A stretch of DNA of 9,028 bases from Polaromonas sp. UBA5171. Its GTDB lineage: Bacteria; Pseudomonadota; Gammaproteobacteria; Burkholderiales; Burkholderiaceae_C. The notes beneath the pieces are model-generated. The model was not told where the DNA came from. It made no database searches and was given only the letters and a program-made list of their open reading frames with translations. The stretch spans positions 1 to 9,028 of the forward strand of contig DHWX01000127.1 in assembly GCA_002413395.1 (NCBI GenBank). Direction: 5' to 3'. The position numbers were made by a program, and so were the translations under genes. Positions within the stretch are counted from its first letter, which is position 1. Each line of letters begins with the position of its first letter. Shown one piece after another: positions 1 to 6,527 of the stretch.

Positions 1-63
1 CATGCGGTTGGTCACATGTCTTGATCAGGGCCGACGAGCCTATCAGGTCGCCGCCGAGCATCC

Positions 64-94
64 GTGCAACAACGCCACAATTAGGCTGTTGCAC
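64..94. promoter_or_regulatory. Perfect 8-bp dyad upstream of the LysR-type gene
   Basis: GTGCAACA (64-71) and TGTTGCAC (87-94) are perfect inverted copies separated by 15 bases, ending 36 bases before the regulator's start codon. LysR-type regulators usually bind dyads upstream of their own gene and of a divergent target, so this is a reasonable candidate operator for autoregulation. No convincing -35/-10 pair could be placed beside it. It could instead be the edge of an old insertion sequence, because GTTGCA-rich ends occur in several families. The dyad itself is directly visible; its role is inferred. Confidence 0.35.
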
Positions 95-130
95 TTCAGA
101 CTTGAATCCGCCTGCCTTTACTGACCGTTC

Positions 131-1039
131 ATGTCACTTAATACACGACAACTCGAAGTTATTCACACTGTCATCCGCACTGGGTCAGTCACGGATGCTG
201 CAGAGGCTCTTGAAATTTCGCAACCTGCCGTCAGCATGGTGGTCAAAGCCTGCGAAAAAAGTGTGGGGTTTCCATTGTTCATTCGCAAACAAGGTCGCCT
301 GCAACCGACACCCGAGGCAAAAACGTTATTTCCGGAGCTGGAGCGAATATTTGGCGGCGTTGAACGTGTGCACCGTCTGGTTGATGAGCTGAAAGACTCC
401 AGAGTTGGCCTCATTAGGATCGCAGCCACGCCCATCCTAGCCGACAATCTGCTGTCAATTGCCTCCCAGTATTTCCTGTCCCCACGTCCGCAGGTGCAAA
501 TCTCCATCAACAGCCTGCCCAACTATGAAGTCGCCGACCATGTCATGACCGAGCGGGCCGATTTCGGGTTTGTGCTATCCCCAGAAAAGTATCTTGACAC
601 TCGGGTGATCGATCTTTGTACATCGGAACTGGTTTGTGTTGCTCCAGATAATCACCCGCTCGCAAAATATGATCGAGTCAGCCCTCACGAATTGATCAAA
701 TTTCCATTCATTTCCTTCAGTCGCAGCCTGCCCTTGGGCTCGCTAATAGATGGAATCTTTCGTCGGGAAGGGCTCAATCGGCGAATCGCCGTCGAGATCA
801 CGCAATCATCAACAGCCTGCGCTATGGTTAAAGCTGGCGTCGGCTTAGCTATTCTCGATCCATTCGCGCTACTGGGGGCGAACAGCCACGGATTGGTCAA
901 GATAAAGTTAGTCTCATCCACGTTGATGACCGCACAGCTTCTGATGCCTGCCAATGGACGAGTTTCAAGGCCAGCCCGGATATTCATAGATACTGTCAGT
1001 GAAACGGTAAAAACCCTCATCGAAGAAGGCCTTCTTTAG
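131..1039 (+). CDS. LysR-type transcriptional regulator
   Basis: A 302-residue protein, the usual length for a LysR-type regulator. The N-terminal winged helix-turn-helix covers about residues 4-64 (RQLEVIHTVIRTGSVTDAA, then SQPAVSMVVKACE, then the wing with PLFIRKQGRLQPTPEA). The co-inducer-binding domain follows from about residue 92 (LIRIAATPILADNLL) to the end, including the typical KAGVGLAILDPFAL segment. The ATPILA and PTPEAK wording recalls the OccR/NocR-like branch, but the effector cannot be named. The ATG at 131 gives a normal N-terminus; no strong ribosome binding site precedes it. It is intact and points the same way as the catabolic operon, from which an IS6 element 27 bases past its stop separates it. 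LysR regulators more often face away from their targets, so control of this operon is plausible but not shown. Its base composition looks less GC-rich than the catabolic genes, which may mean a separate origin. Confidence 0.93.
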   Translation: MSLNTRQLEVIHTVIRTGSVTDAAEALEISQPAVSMVVKACEKSVGFPLFIRKQGRLQPTPEAKTLFPELERIFGGVERVHRLVDELKDSRVGLIRIAATPILADNLLSIASQYFLSPRPQVQISINSLPNYEVADHVMTERADFGFVLSPEKYLDTRVIDLCTSELVCVAPDNHPLAKYDRVSPHELIKFPFISFSRSLPLGSLIDGIFRREGLNRRIAVEITQSSTACAMVKAGVGLAILDPFALLGANSHGLVKIKLVSSTLMTAQLLMPANGRVSRPARIFIDTVSETVKTLIEEGLL

Positions 1040-1065
1040 CGCGGAGGCTGATCGCTACTAGCGGC

Positions 1066-1079
1066 GGTATTGTCAACTT
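1066..1079 (+). repeat. IS6 left terminal inverted repeat
   Basis: GGTATTGTCAACTT, a perfect inverted match to 1886-1899; one further base outward (C at 1065) also pairs with the base outside the right end. Read outward on the minus strand it contains TTGACA (1071-1076), a perfect sigma-70 -35 hexamer pointing toward the LysR gene. Confidence 0.85.
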
Positions 1080-1114
1080 AAGCCCGGCTTCGCGGTAGCG
1101 GTGAGAATCTCGGC

Positions 1115-1834
1115 ATGAACTCACCACCCACAGACAAAGCGATCTCTTACGCTGGCTACCGACTTCCTCCCGACGTGATCAGCTACGCGGTTTGGCTGTA
1201 CTACCGATTTCCGTTGAGCCTTAGAATGGTCGAGGAGATGCTGGCCGCTCGTGGCATCGAAGTGACCTACAAGACAGTGCGTCGATGGGCGGTGAAGTTT
1301 GGATTACACACGGCGCGGCGGATCCGATCAAGTGCAGTTGCTTGTGGCGACAGGTGGTATCTAGATGAAGCGGCGATCACCATGAATGGCAAACATCATT
1401 GGCTGTGGCGGTCGGTCGATCAGAATGGTTTGGTTCTGGACATCCTGGTGCAAAGCCGTCGCGACCGGCGCGCAGCAGAGCGACTGATGCGCAAGTTGAT
1501 CAGAAAGCACAACCTAACGCCACGCGTCATGATCACCGACAAGCTCAAAAGTTACGCTGCGGCCAACAAAGACATGGGCCTGAAGTTCGAGCATCGCCAA
1601 CACAAGGGACTGAACAACCGAGTCGAGAATTCACATCAACCGACACGAGTTCGGGAGAAGGTGATGCGCCGATTTAAGTCACCCCGTCAGCTACAACGCT
1701 TCTCATCTGTTCACGACCAAGTCGCCAACCAATTCATGCACTGCCGCTACAACCGAGATGCCAAAGTCAAACGGGAACTTCGCAAACAGGCGCTGGCCGC
1801 CTGGAATGTGGCTGCGTGCGCCACAATGATGTAG
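1115..1834 (+). CDS. IS6-family DDE transposase
   Basis: A 239-residue transposase, full length for the family. The N-terminal part (about residues 15-72) is the IS6 helix-turn-helix region, with YRLPPDVISYAVWLYYRF and VEEMLAARGIEVTYKTVRRW. The catalytic domain follows with D84 in WYLDEAAI, D142 in MITDKLKSYA and E171 in NNRVENSHQPTR; the LNNRVENSHQPTR.RE...RFKSP stretch is highly typical of this branch. It catalyses replicative, copy-in transposition using the 14-bp ends. The ATG at 1115 lies 49 bases inside the left end and the stop at 1832-1834 lies 65 bases before the right end, so the element appears functional. There is no frameshift and no accessory gene. Confidence 0.93.
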   Translation: MNSPPTDKAISYAGYRLPPDVISYAVWLYYRFPLSLRMVEEMLAARGIEVTYKTVRRWAVKFGLHTARRIRSSAVACGDRWYLDEAAITMNGKHHWLWRSVDQNGLVLDILVQSRRDRRAAERLMRKLIRKHNLTPRVMITDKLKSYAAANKDMGLKFEHRQHKGLNNRVENSHQPTRVREKVMRRFKSPRQLQRFSSVHDQVANQFMHCRYNRDAKVKRELRKQALAAWNVAACATMM

Positions 1835-1885
1835 GCGTGAACGCATTGGTCGTCCTCGGATGGATTAGAGCGGCCTCGACTCAAC

Positions 1886-1899
1886 AAGTTGACAATACC
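1886..1899 (-). repeat. IS6 right terminal inverted repeat with outward TTGACA
   Basis: AAGTTGACAATACC is the perfect inverted copy of 1066-1079. Within it TTGACA (1889-1894) faces the catabolic operon. IS26 and IS257 of the same family are known to form hybrid promoters from a -35 in the terminal repeat plus a -10 in flanking DNA. Here the bases 16-18 positions downstream (around 1911-1918) do not resemble TATAAT, so a hybrid promoter is possible but unsupported. Confidence 0.8.
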
Positions 1900-1941
1900 G
1901 GAAATTCACTGAAACCGAACGACACGGAAAAGAGAAAAAAC

Positions 1942-2703
1942 ATGGAACTGCCACGTAACAATTTCAAGCACGCCCTGGCGGCGGGTCGACAGCAACTCGG
2001 CCTGTGGTCCAGCCTCTCCTCCAATTACACAGTGGAGGTGATTGCTGGCGCAGGCTACGACTGGATTCTCCTTGATACCGAGCACTCGCCCAACGACCTC
2101 GAGTCCATGCTGATGCAACTCCAGGCGGCCGCACCCTATCCGACCGCCGCAGTAGTGCGCGTGGCGTGGAACGACATGGTGCTGATCAAGCGATACCTCG
2201 ACATCGGTGCGCAAAGCCTGCTCATTCCCTACGTTCAGAACGCCGATGAGGCACGCGCGGCAGTGGCCGCCACCTGCTATCCGCCGCAGGGCGTGCGCGG
2301 CGTGGCCGGTGCGACGCGGGCTACGCGCTTCGGCCGCATCAAGGATTACGCCCGACGCGCCAACGAGGAACTGTGCCTGTTGGTGCAGGTGGAAACGCCG
2401 CAGGCGCTGGAGAACATTGAGGCCATTTGCGCCGTTGATGGTGTGGATGGTGTCTTCATCGGCCCGGCCGATCTGCATGCCTCCCTCGGCTACCCTGGCG
2501 AAACCGGAAATCCGGCCGTAGTGCCGATGATCGAGGATGCCATCCGCCGCATCCGCAAGGCGGGCAAGGCAGCGGGCGTGCTCACTGCGGCCGAAGCCGA
2601 GATCCGTCGCTACATCGAAGCCGGCTGCTTGTACACAGCTGTGGGGTCGGATGTTGGCATCTTGGCCCGTGGCTCTGAACAGTTGCTGGCCAAATACCGC
2701 TGA
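1942..2703 (+). CDS. hpaI: HpaI/HpcH-family class II 2-oxo acid aldolase
   Basis: A 253-residue protein closely resembling 4-hydroxy-2-oxoheptanedioate aldolase (HpaI), which splits 4-hydroxy-2-oxo acids into pyruvate plus an aldehyde using a divalent metal. Visible family residues are H48 in LLDTEHSPND (catalytic base), R73 in VVRVAWND (binds the pyruvate moiety), and the metal ligands E151 in VQVETPQ and D177 in FIGPADLHASLG. The ATG at 1942 is chosen because the protein then begins as HpaI does and follows a purine-rich GGAAAAGAGA; the longer open frame would start inside the transposase gene. It is the first gene after the IS6 element, with 42 bases between. HpaI enzymes accept many aldehydes, and the homoprotocatechuate pathway genes that usually accompany hpaI are absent, so the real substrate is uncertain. 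The gene is intact. Confidence 0.87.
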   Translation: MELPRNNFKHALAAGRQQLGLWSSLSSNYTVEVIAGAGYDWILLDTEHSPNDLESMLMQLQAAAPYPTAAVVRVAWNDMVLIKRYLDIGAQSLLIPYVQNADEARAAVAATCYPPQGVRGVAGATRATRFGRIKDYARRANEELCLLVQVETPQALENIEAICAVDGVDGVFIGPADLHASLGYPGETGNPAVVPMIEDAIRRIRKAGKAAGVLTAAEAEIRRYIEAGCLYTAVGSDVGILARGSEQLLAKYR

Positions 2704-2724
2704 TTTTGGTGCGGGAACGTTTCC

Positions 2725-3357
2725 GGTGTTCTCCCTCGCCTACGCAATTGGACACCTGACGCCGGCCAGGGTGCTGTCTCGCGCCGCGCCGGTGAGCACT
2801 GTGCCGTCAGTCTGGACGATCTTGATGCCGCCAGCCGCAAGGTGCCGGTAATCGCCAACATCCGACCCAGCGGCGACACCTACCTGATGGAAGACTTTTA
2901 TTACGCTGGCGGCATGACCGCGATGATGAGTGTGCTCAAGGACCATCTCAAGCTCGATGCGCTGACCGTCACAGGAAAGACCATGGGCGAGAACGTCCAA
3001 GGTGCCGAGGTCTATAACCACGACGTGGTCCGTCCGCTGGACAACCCGATTTATGCCGAAGGGGCGCTGGTCGTGCTGCGCGGCAACCTGGCACCCGACG
3101 GCTGCGTGATCAAGCCCAGCGCCTGCGCGCCGCAGTATCTCCAGCAAACCGGCCCGGCGCTGGTGTTCGACGACTATCCCTCCATGAAAGCGGCCATCGA
3201 CGATGAGAACCTCGACGTAACTGCCGACCACATCATGATGCTGCGCAATGCGGGTCCCCAAGGCGGGCCCAGCATGCCCGAGTGGGGCATGCTGCCAAAT
3301 CCCCTCAAACTGGTCAAGCAGGGCGTCAAGGACATACTCCGGATAAGCACGGTTTAA
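2725..3357 (+). pseudogene. IlvD/Edd-family dehydratase remnant, truncated at both ends
   Basis: From about 2812 to 3345 one frame encodes the middle of a sugar-acid or dihydroxy-acid dehydratase: SLDDLDAASRKVPVIANIRP, GKTMGENV, VRPLDNPIYAEGALVVLRGN, LAPDGCVIK, TGPALVFDDYPS and MLRNAGPQGGPSMPEWGMLP. The family is normally about 570-600 residues; only about 180 remain. The N-terminal half, which carries the iron-sulfur cysteines, is gone. The C-terminus stops at DILRISTV just where the family continues with its second signature (ISDARMSGT-like). Upstream, 2740-2790 in another frame reads YAIGHLTPARVLSRAA, resembling the family's NAIVHLTAIA segment, which suggests a further frameshift near 2790. 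The exact left boundary is uncertain. It starts directly after the hpaI stop and ends 20 bases before dmpE. It is certainly non-functional as a dehydratase; the original substrate is unknown. Confidence 0.85.
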
Positions 3358-3377
3358 ACAACAGGACCTATTTACCT

Positions 3378-4160
3378 ATGGATACCAAACTGATCGAAAC
3401 CTTGGGCGACGAAATTTACCACGCCATGAGCACCCAAACCGTGGTGGACCCGCTCACCACACGCCACCCCGACATCACGATCGAGAACGCGTACCACATT
3501 CAGCAGCGCATGCTGTCACGGCGCCTGCAGTCCGGGGAGCGCGTGGTCGGCAAGAAGATTGGCGTCACCTCGGCCGCCGTCATGAACATGCTGGGCGTGT
3601 ATCAGCCCGATTTTGGCTACCTGCTCGATGGCATGATTTACAACGAAGGCCAGTCGATTGACGCGTCGACGCTGATCCAGCCCAAGGCCGAGGGCGAGAT
3701 CGCCTTCATCCTCAAAAAAGACCTGATGGGCCCCGGCATCAGTAACGCTGATGTTCTGGCCGCGACAGAATGCGTCATGCCGTGTTTTGAGATTGTCGAC
3801 TCGCGCATCCGCGACTGGAAGATCAAGATACAGGACACCGTGGCCGACAACGCCTCCTGCGGCGTGTTTGTGTTGGGCGACTGTGCGGTGAACCCGCGCC
3901 GCATCGACCTGTCCACCTGCGGAATGGTGCTGGAAAAAAATGGCGAAGTCATAGGCACCGGTGCCGGGGCTGCCGCCTTGGGATCACCGGTGAATGCCGT
4001 CACCTGGCTGGTCAACACACTGGGCCGACTGGGCATTGGCATGAAAGCGGGTGAAGTGATTTTGTCGGGTGCACTGGCCGCCATGTCGCCCGCCAAGGCC
4101 GGTGACAACTTCCGCGTGTCGATTGGCGGGCTGGGCAGTTGCTCGGTGCGTTTTTCCTGA
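3378..4160 (+). CDS. dmpE: 2-hydroxypenta-2,4-dienoate (2-oxopent-4-enoate) hydratase, DmpE-like
   Basis: A 260-residue enzyme of the hydratase/decarboxylase family. It adds water to 2-hydroxypenta-2,4-dienoate to give 4-hydroxy-2-oxovalerate, the DmpG substrate. The sequence follows Pseudomonas DmpE almost end to end: LGDEIYHAM, ERVVGKKIGVTS, MLGVYQPDFGYL, KAEGEIAFILKKDLMGPG, FEIVDSRIRDWKIKIQDTVADNAS and the SVRF C-terminus. The metal ligands expected from MhpD-type enzymes are E105, E107 and E138. The ATG at 3378 is chosen because it matches the family start; AGGA at 3363-3366 lies 11 bases upstream, rather far. The longer open frame would begin inside the dehydratase remnant. The paralogue at 7566 is DmpH-like; in characterised pathways DmpE and DmpH form a complex, so the pair makes sense. 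Intact. Confidence 0.93.
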   Translation: MDTKLIETLGDEIYHAMSTQTVVDPLTTRHPDITIENAYHIQQRMLSRRLQSGERVVGKKIGVTSAAVMNMLGVYQPDFGYLLDGMIYNEGQSIDASTLIQPKAEGEIAFILKKDLMGPGISNADVLAATECVMPCFEIVDSRIRDWKIKIQDTVADNASCGVFVLGDCAVNPRRIDLSTCGMVLEKNGEVIGTGAGAAALGSPVNAVTWLVNTLGRLGIGMKAGEVILSGALAAMSPAKAGDNFRVSIGGLGSCSVRFS

Positions 4161-4176
4161 AAGCGCCTGAGTCGTT

Positions 4177-4771
4177 ATGGCCACAGCCGTCCCCAAAGCC
4201 GCCAGTGCCGTCACCGTGCTGGTGTCGCGCCGCGTCAAGCCGGGTTACGAAGCCGCTTTCGAGCAGGCATCGCAGGCCATGCCGGGGGCAGCGCGGCCGT
4301 TCCAGGGCTATCTGGGCGGGCAGATGGTGCGCCCGGACGCGCAGGCGGATGAAGAAGAAATCAACCTCTATCTACACGGTGTTCGCCTTTGACACGCCCG
4401 AGCACCTGCAAGCTTGGCAAACCTCACCTGAGCGTGCCGAGTGCCTGAACGTGATCGCTCAGCACACGCTGGGCAGCACACAGCTGCGCCAGGTCAGCGG
4501 TCTGGGGCACTGGTTCACCCAACCGGTTGCAGCAGTCCACCAACCGCCTCCATGGTGGAAGGTGGCTGTAGTGACCTGGCTGGGCATCTTCCCCACCGTG
4601 TTTGTACTGTTCCTGACGGTAGCGCCCTTGCTGGCCAATTGGCCGCTGCTGCCGCGCGTGATGGTGATCACCCTGCTGGTGGTGTTGCTCATGACCTGGG
4701 TGATCGCCCCGCGGCTGACCACCTGGTTCAAATCCTTCCTCTACCCGGCGAACCCGTCTTCCCTCTCTTAA
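4177..4771 (+). pseudogene. ABM-fold monooxygenase-like protein with two membrane helices, frameshifted
   Basis: Two frames together encode about 197 residues resembling small antibiotic-biosynthesis-monooxygenase (ABM) domain proteins with a C-terminal membrane part. Frame one (from ATG 4177) gives VTVLVSRRVKPGYEAAFEQA, FQGYLGGQMVRP and EEEINLY. The second frame resumes with YTVFAFDTPEHLQAWQTSPE, LGHWFTQP and then two hydrophobic helices (WKVAVVTWLGIFPTVFVLF and LPRVMVITLLVVLLMTWVI) before RLTTWFKSFLYP. The switch is +1 and lies at about 4361-4372. No slippery heptamer or stimulatory structure is visible there, so this is either a decayed gene or a one-base sequence error. The start is 16 bases after dmpE and the stop 8 bases before the dehydrogenase. 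ABM-fold proteins include quinol oxidases and stress proteins; the substrate here is unknown, and it is not a standard meta-cleavage enzyme. Confidence 0.78.
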
Positions 4772-4779
4772 GAATAAAA

Positions 4780-5574
4780 ATGGATTTTCAACTCAAAGGT
4801 AAGCGAGCCTTGGTTACAGGCTCCACGGCTGGTATTGGTTGGGCGACGGCACGCGAATTAGCAGCCGAGGGGACTCACGTCATCCTCAACGGTCGTGACT
4901 CGGCTCGGCTGGCTAGCGCTGTCGAGCGCATTCAGGCAGAAATGCCAGACGCGACGATTGACGGTGTACAGGCTGATTTGTCATCGGCTGCTGGTTGCCA
5001 GCGTTTGCTTGATGCCGCAGGCGAGGTGGACATCCTGGTCAACAACCTCGGAATTTTTGAGCCCAAAGCCTTCGAGCAAATCACCGACGCAGACTGGACC
5101 CGATTTTTTGAGGTGAACGTGCTCAGCGGTGTGCGTCTGTCGCGCGACCACCTCCCGCGCATGAAAGCGCGCGGTTGGGGCCGCATTGTTTTTATCTCCA
5201 GTGAGTCAGGCATCTGCCCGCCGGCTGACATGGTGCATTACGGCATGAGCAAGTCGGCCCAGTTGTCAGTGTCGCGTGGTCTGGCAGAAACTTGTGTGGG
5301 CACCGGGGTCACGGTAAATGCCGTGCTGCCCGGCCCTACGCGCACCGAAGGCGTGGGCGAATTCTTCGCCAAACTCGCTCGTGACGCCGGCCAGACACTG
5401 GCGCAGGCTGAGCATGATTTTTTCAAATTCGCGCGGCCCACCTCGATCTTGCAGCGTTTCATTGAACCCACTGAAGTCGCAGCCATGGTCACTTATGTGT
5501 GCAGCCCGCGCGCGGCTGCCACCAACGGTGCTGCGTTGCGCGTCGAAGGCGGCGTGGTTCGCTCTCTTACTTAA
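4780..5574 (+). CDS. Short-chain dehydrogenase/reductase (SDR)
   Basis: A 264-residue classical SDR. The cofactor-binding glycine motif TGSTAGIG is at residues 13-20, with NGRD at 37-40 suggesting NADP(H) preference. The structural motif appears as NNLG (88-91) instead of the usual NNAG. N113, S140/S141, Y154 and K158 (FISSES, then YGMSK) form the catalytic tetrad, and NAVLPGPTRTEG follows at about 180-191. It would oxidise an alcohol or reduce a ketone on a small substrate that cannot be named. The ATG at 4780 is chosen because the Rossmann fold starts right after it; no Shine-Dalgarno is seen, but the start lies 8 bases after the previous stop, so translational coupling is likely. It sits between dmpE and dmpF, where the classical dmp operon has no SDR. 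Intact. Confidence 0.9.
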   Translation: MDFQLKGKRALVTGSTAGIGWATARELAAEGTHVILNGRDSARLASAVERIQAEMPDATIDGVQADLSSAAGCQRLLDAAGEVDILVNNLGIFEPKAFEQITDADWTRFFEVNVLSGVRLSRDHLPRMKARGWGRIVFISSESGICPPADMVHYGMSKSAQLSVSRGLAETCVGTGVTVNAVLPGPTRTEGVGEFFAKLARDAGQTLAQAEHDFFKFARPTSILQRFIEPTEVAAMVTYVCSPRAAATNGAALRVEGGVVRSLT

Positions 5575-5594
5575 TTTCAACTGACGGAGTTTTT

Positions 5595-6507
5595 ATGAAA
5601 AAAATCAAATGTGCCCTGATCGGGCCCGGCAACATTGGTACTGACCTGCTGGCCAAACTGCAACGCAGCGCGGTCCTGGAGCCAGTTTGGATGGTGGGCA
5701 TCGACCCCAATTCAGACGGTCTCGAACGCGCCCGCGAGATGGGCATCAAAACCACCGCAGAGGGTGTCGATGGCCCTGGTGCCACACATGGTGGCGGATG
5801 GTGTGCAAATCGTCTTTGACGCCACCAGCGCGTATGTGCATGCTGAAAACAGCCGCAAAGTCAACGCCCTGGGCGCGTTGATGATCGACCTCACGCCCGC
5901 AGCCATCGGTCCGTTTTGTGTGCCGCCGGTTAACCTGAAGGAGCATGTTGGCAAAGGAGAGATGAACGTCAACATGGTCACCTGCGGTGGCCAAGCCACC
6001 ATCCCCATGGTGGCTGCCGTGAGCCGTGTGCAGCCGGTGGCTTATGGCGAAATCGTCGCCACCGTGTCGAGCAAGTCCGCTGGCCCCGGCACGCGAAAAA
6101 ACATCGACGAATTCACCCGCACCACTGCCAGCGCAGTCGAAAAAGTCGGCGGTGCAAAAAAAGGCAAGGCCATCATCATCCTGAACCCGGCCGAACCGCC
6201 ACTGATCATGCGCGACACCGTGCATTGCCTGACCGAAACCGAGCCGGACCAGGCCAAGATCACCGAATCGATCCACGCCATGATCAAGGAAGTGCAAAAG
6301 TACGTGCCAGGCTACAAGCTGGTCAACGGGCCAGTGTTTGATGGCAAGCGCGTGTCCGTCTTCCTGGAAGTGGAAGGCCTTGGCGACTACCTGCCCAAAT
6401 ACGCTGGCAACCTGGACATCATGACCGCAGCCGCTGCCCGAACCGCCGAGATGTTTGCCGAAGAAATCATCGCCGGGCGCCTCACGCTCAAAGCCACCGC
6501 CGCCTGA
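5595..6507 (+). pseudogene. dmpF: Acylating acetaldehyde dehydrogenase, DmpF-like, with a one-base frameshift
   Basis: The product should convert acetaldehyde, NAD+ and CoA to acetyl-CoA, working in a complex with DmpG. ATG 5595 follows GGAG (5586-5589) at ideal spacing. The first frame encodes KKIKCALIGPGNIGTDLLAK (NAD-binding GPGNIGTD) up to GIKTTAEGVDG; the second then gives LVPHMVADGVQIVFDATSAY, the catalytic-cysteine segment MVTCGGQATIP (C130 of the joined protein), SSKSAGPGTR, NPAEPPLIMRDT and AGNLDIMTAAA. The frames join if one C of the CCC run at 5774-5776 is extra: GGC CTG becomes GGCCCTG. The corrected product is 303 residues, close to the usual 305-315. All family motifs remain, so the change is recent or a sequencing/assembly error. 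No slippery site is evident. If real, the acetaldehyde made by DmpG would have to be handled by another enzyme. Confidence 0.88.
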
Positions 6508-6527
6508 ACCCACCCTGGAGAACGACC

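Larger units (their letters stand above)
1066..1899 (+). mobile_element. Complete IS6-family insertion sequence (~834 bp)
   Basis: The element is bounded by 14-bp perfect inverted repeats beginning GGTATTGTCAACTT and contains one full-length transposase gene. Length, single-gene layout and terminal GG all fit the IS6 family. The 8 bases outside the left end (CTAGCGGC) and the right end (GGAAATTC) do not match, so the target duplication expected from simple insertion is missing. IS6 elements move by forming cointegrates and promote deletions next to themselves, so unmatched flanks suggest that this copy marks a rearrangement junction. It separates the LysR gene from the catabolic operon and leaves only 42 bases before the first operon gene. 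Confidence 0.88.

Noticed and set aside
1023..1036. Perfect 14-bp palindrome AAGAAGGCCTTCTT at the end of the LysR gene, considered as a terminator
   Set aside because: It has no loop, lies inside the last codons and is not followed by a T-run; it may be a codon-level coincidence.
1906..2478. Minus-strand open frame (190 codons) opposite hpaI
   Set aside because: Antisense shadow of an intact aldolase gene with all catalytic residues on the + strand.
2740..3261. Minus-strand open frame (173 codons) opposite the dehydratase remnant
   Set aside because: The opposite strand has strong IlvD/Edd similarity over the same bases; the minus-strand product shows no domain.
4355..4380. Programmed ribosomal frameshifting in the ABM-2TM gene or in dmpF
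   Set aside because: Neither site has a slippery heptamer, an internal Shine-Dalgarno at the right distance or an evident downstream structure, and these families are not known to use frameshifting.
5746..6513. Long minus-strand open frame (255 codons) opposite dmpF
   Set aside because: It is a shadow of the GC-rich dmpF coding strand; its translation is rich in H, D and G with no recognisable domain, while the + strand is clearly DmpF.
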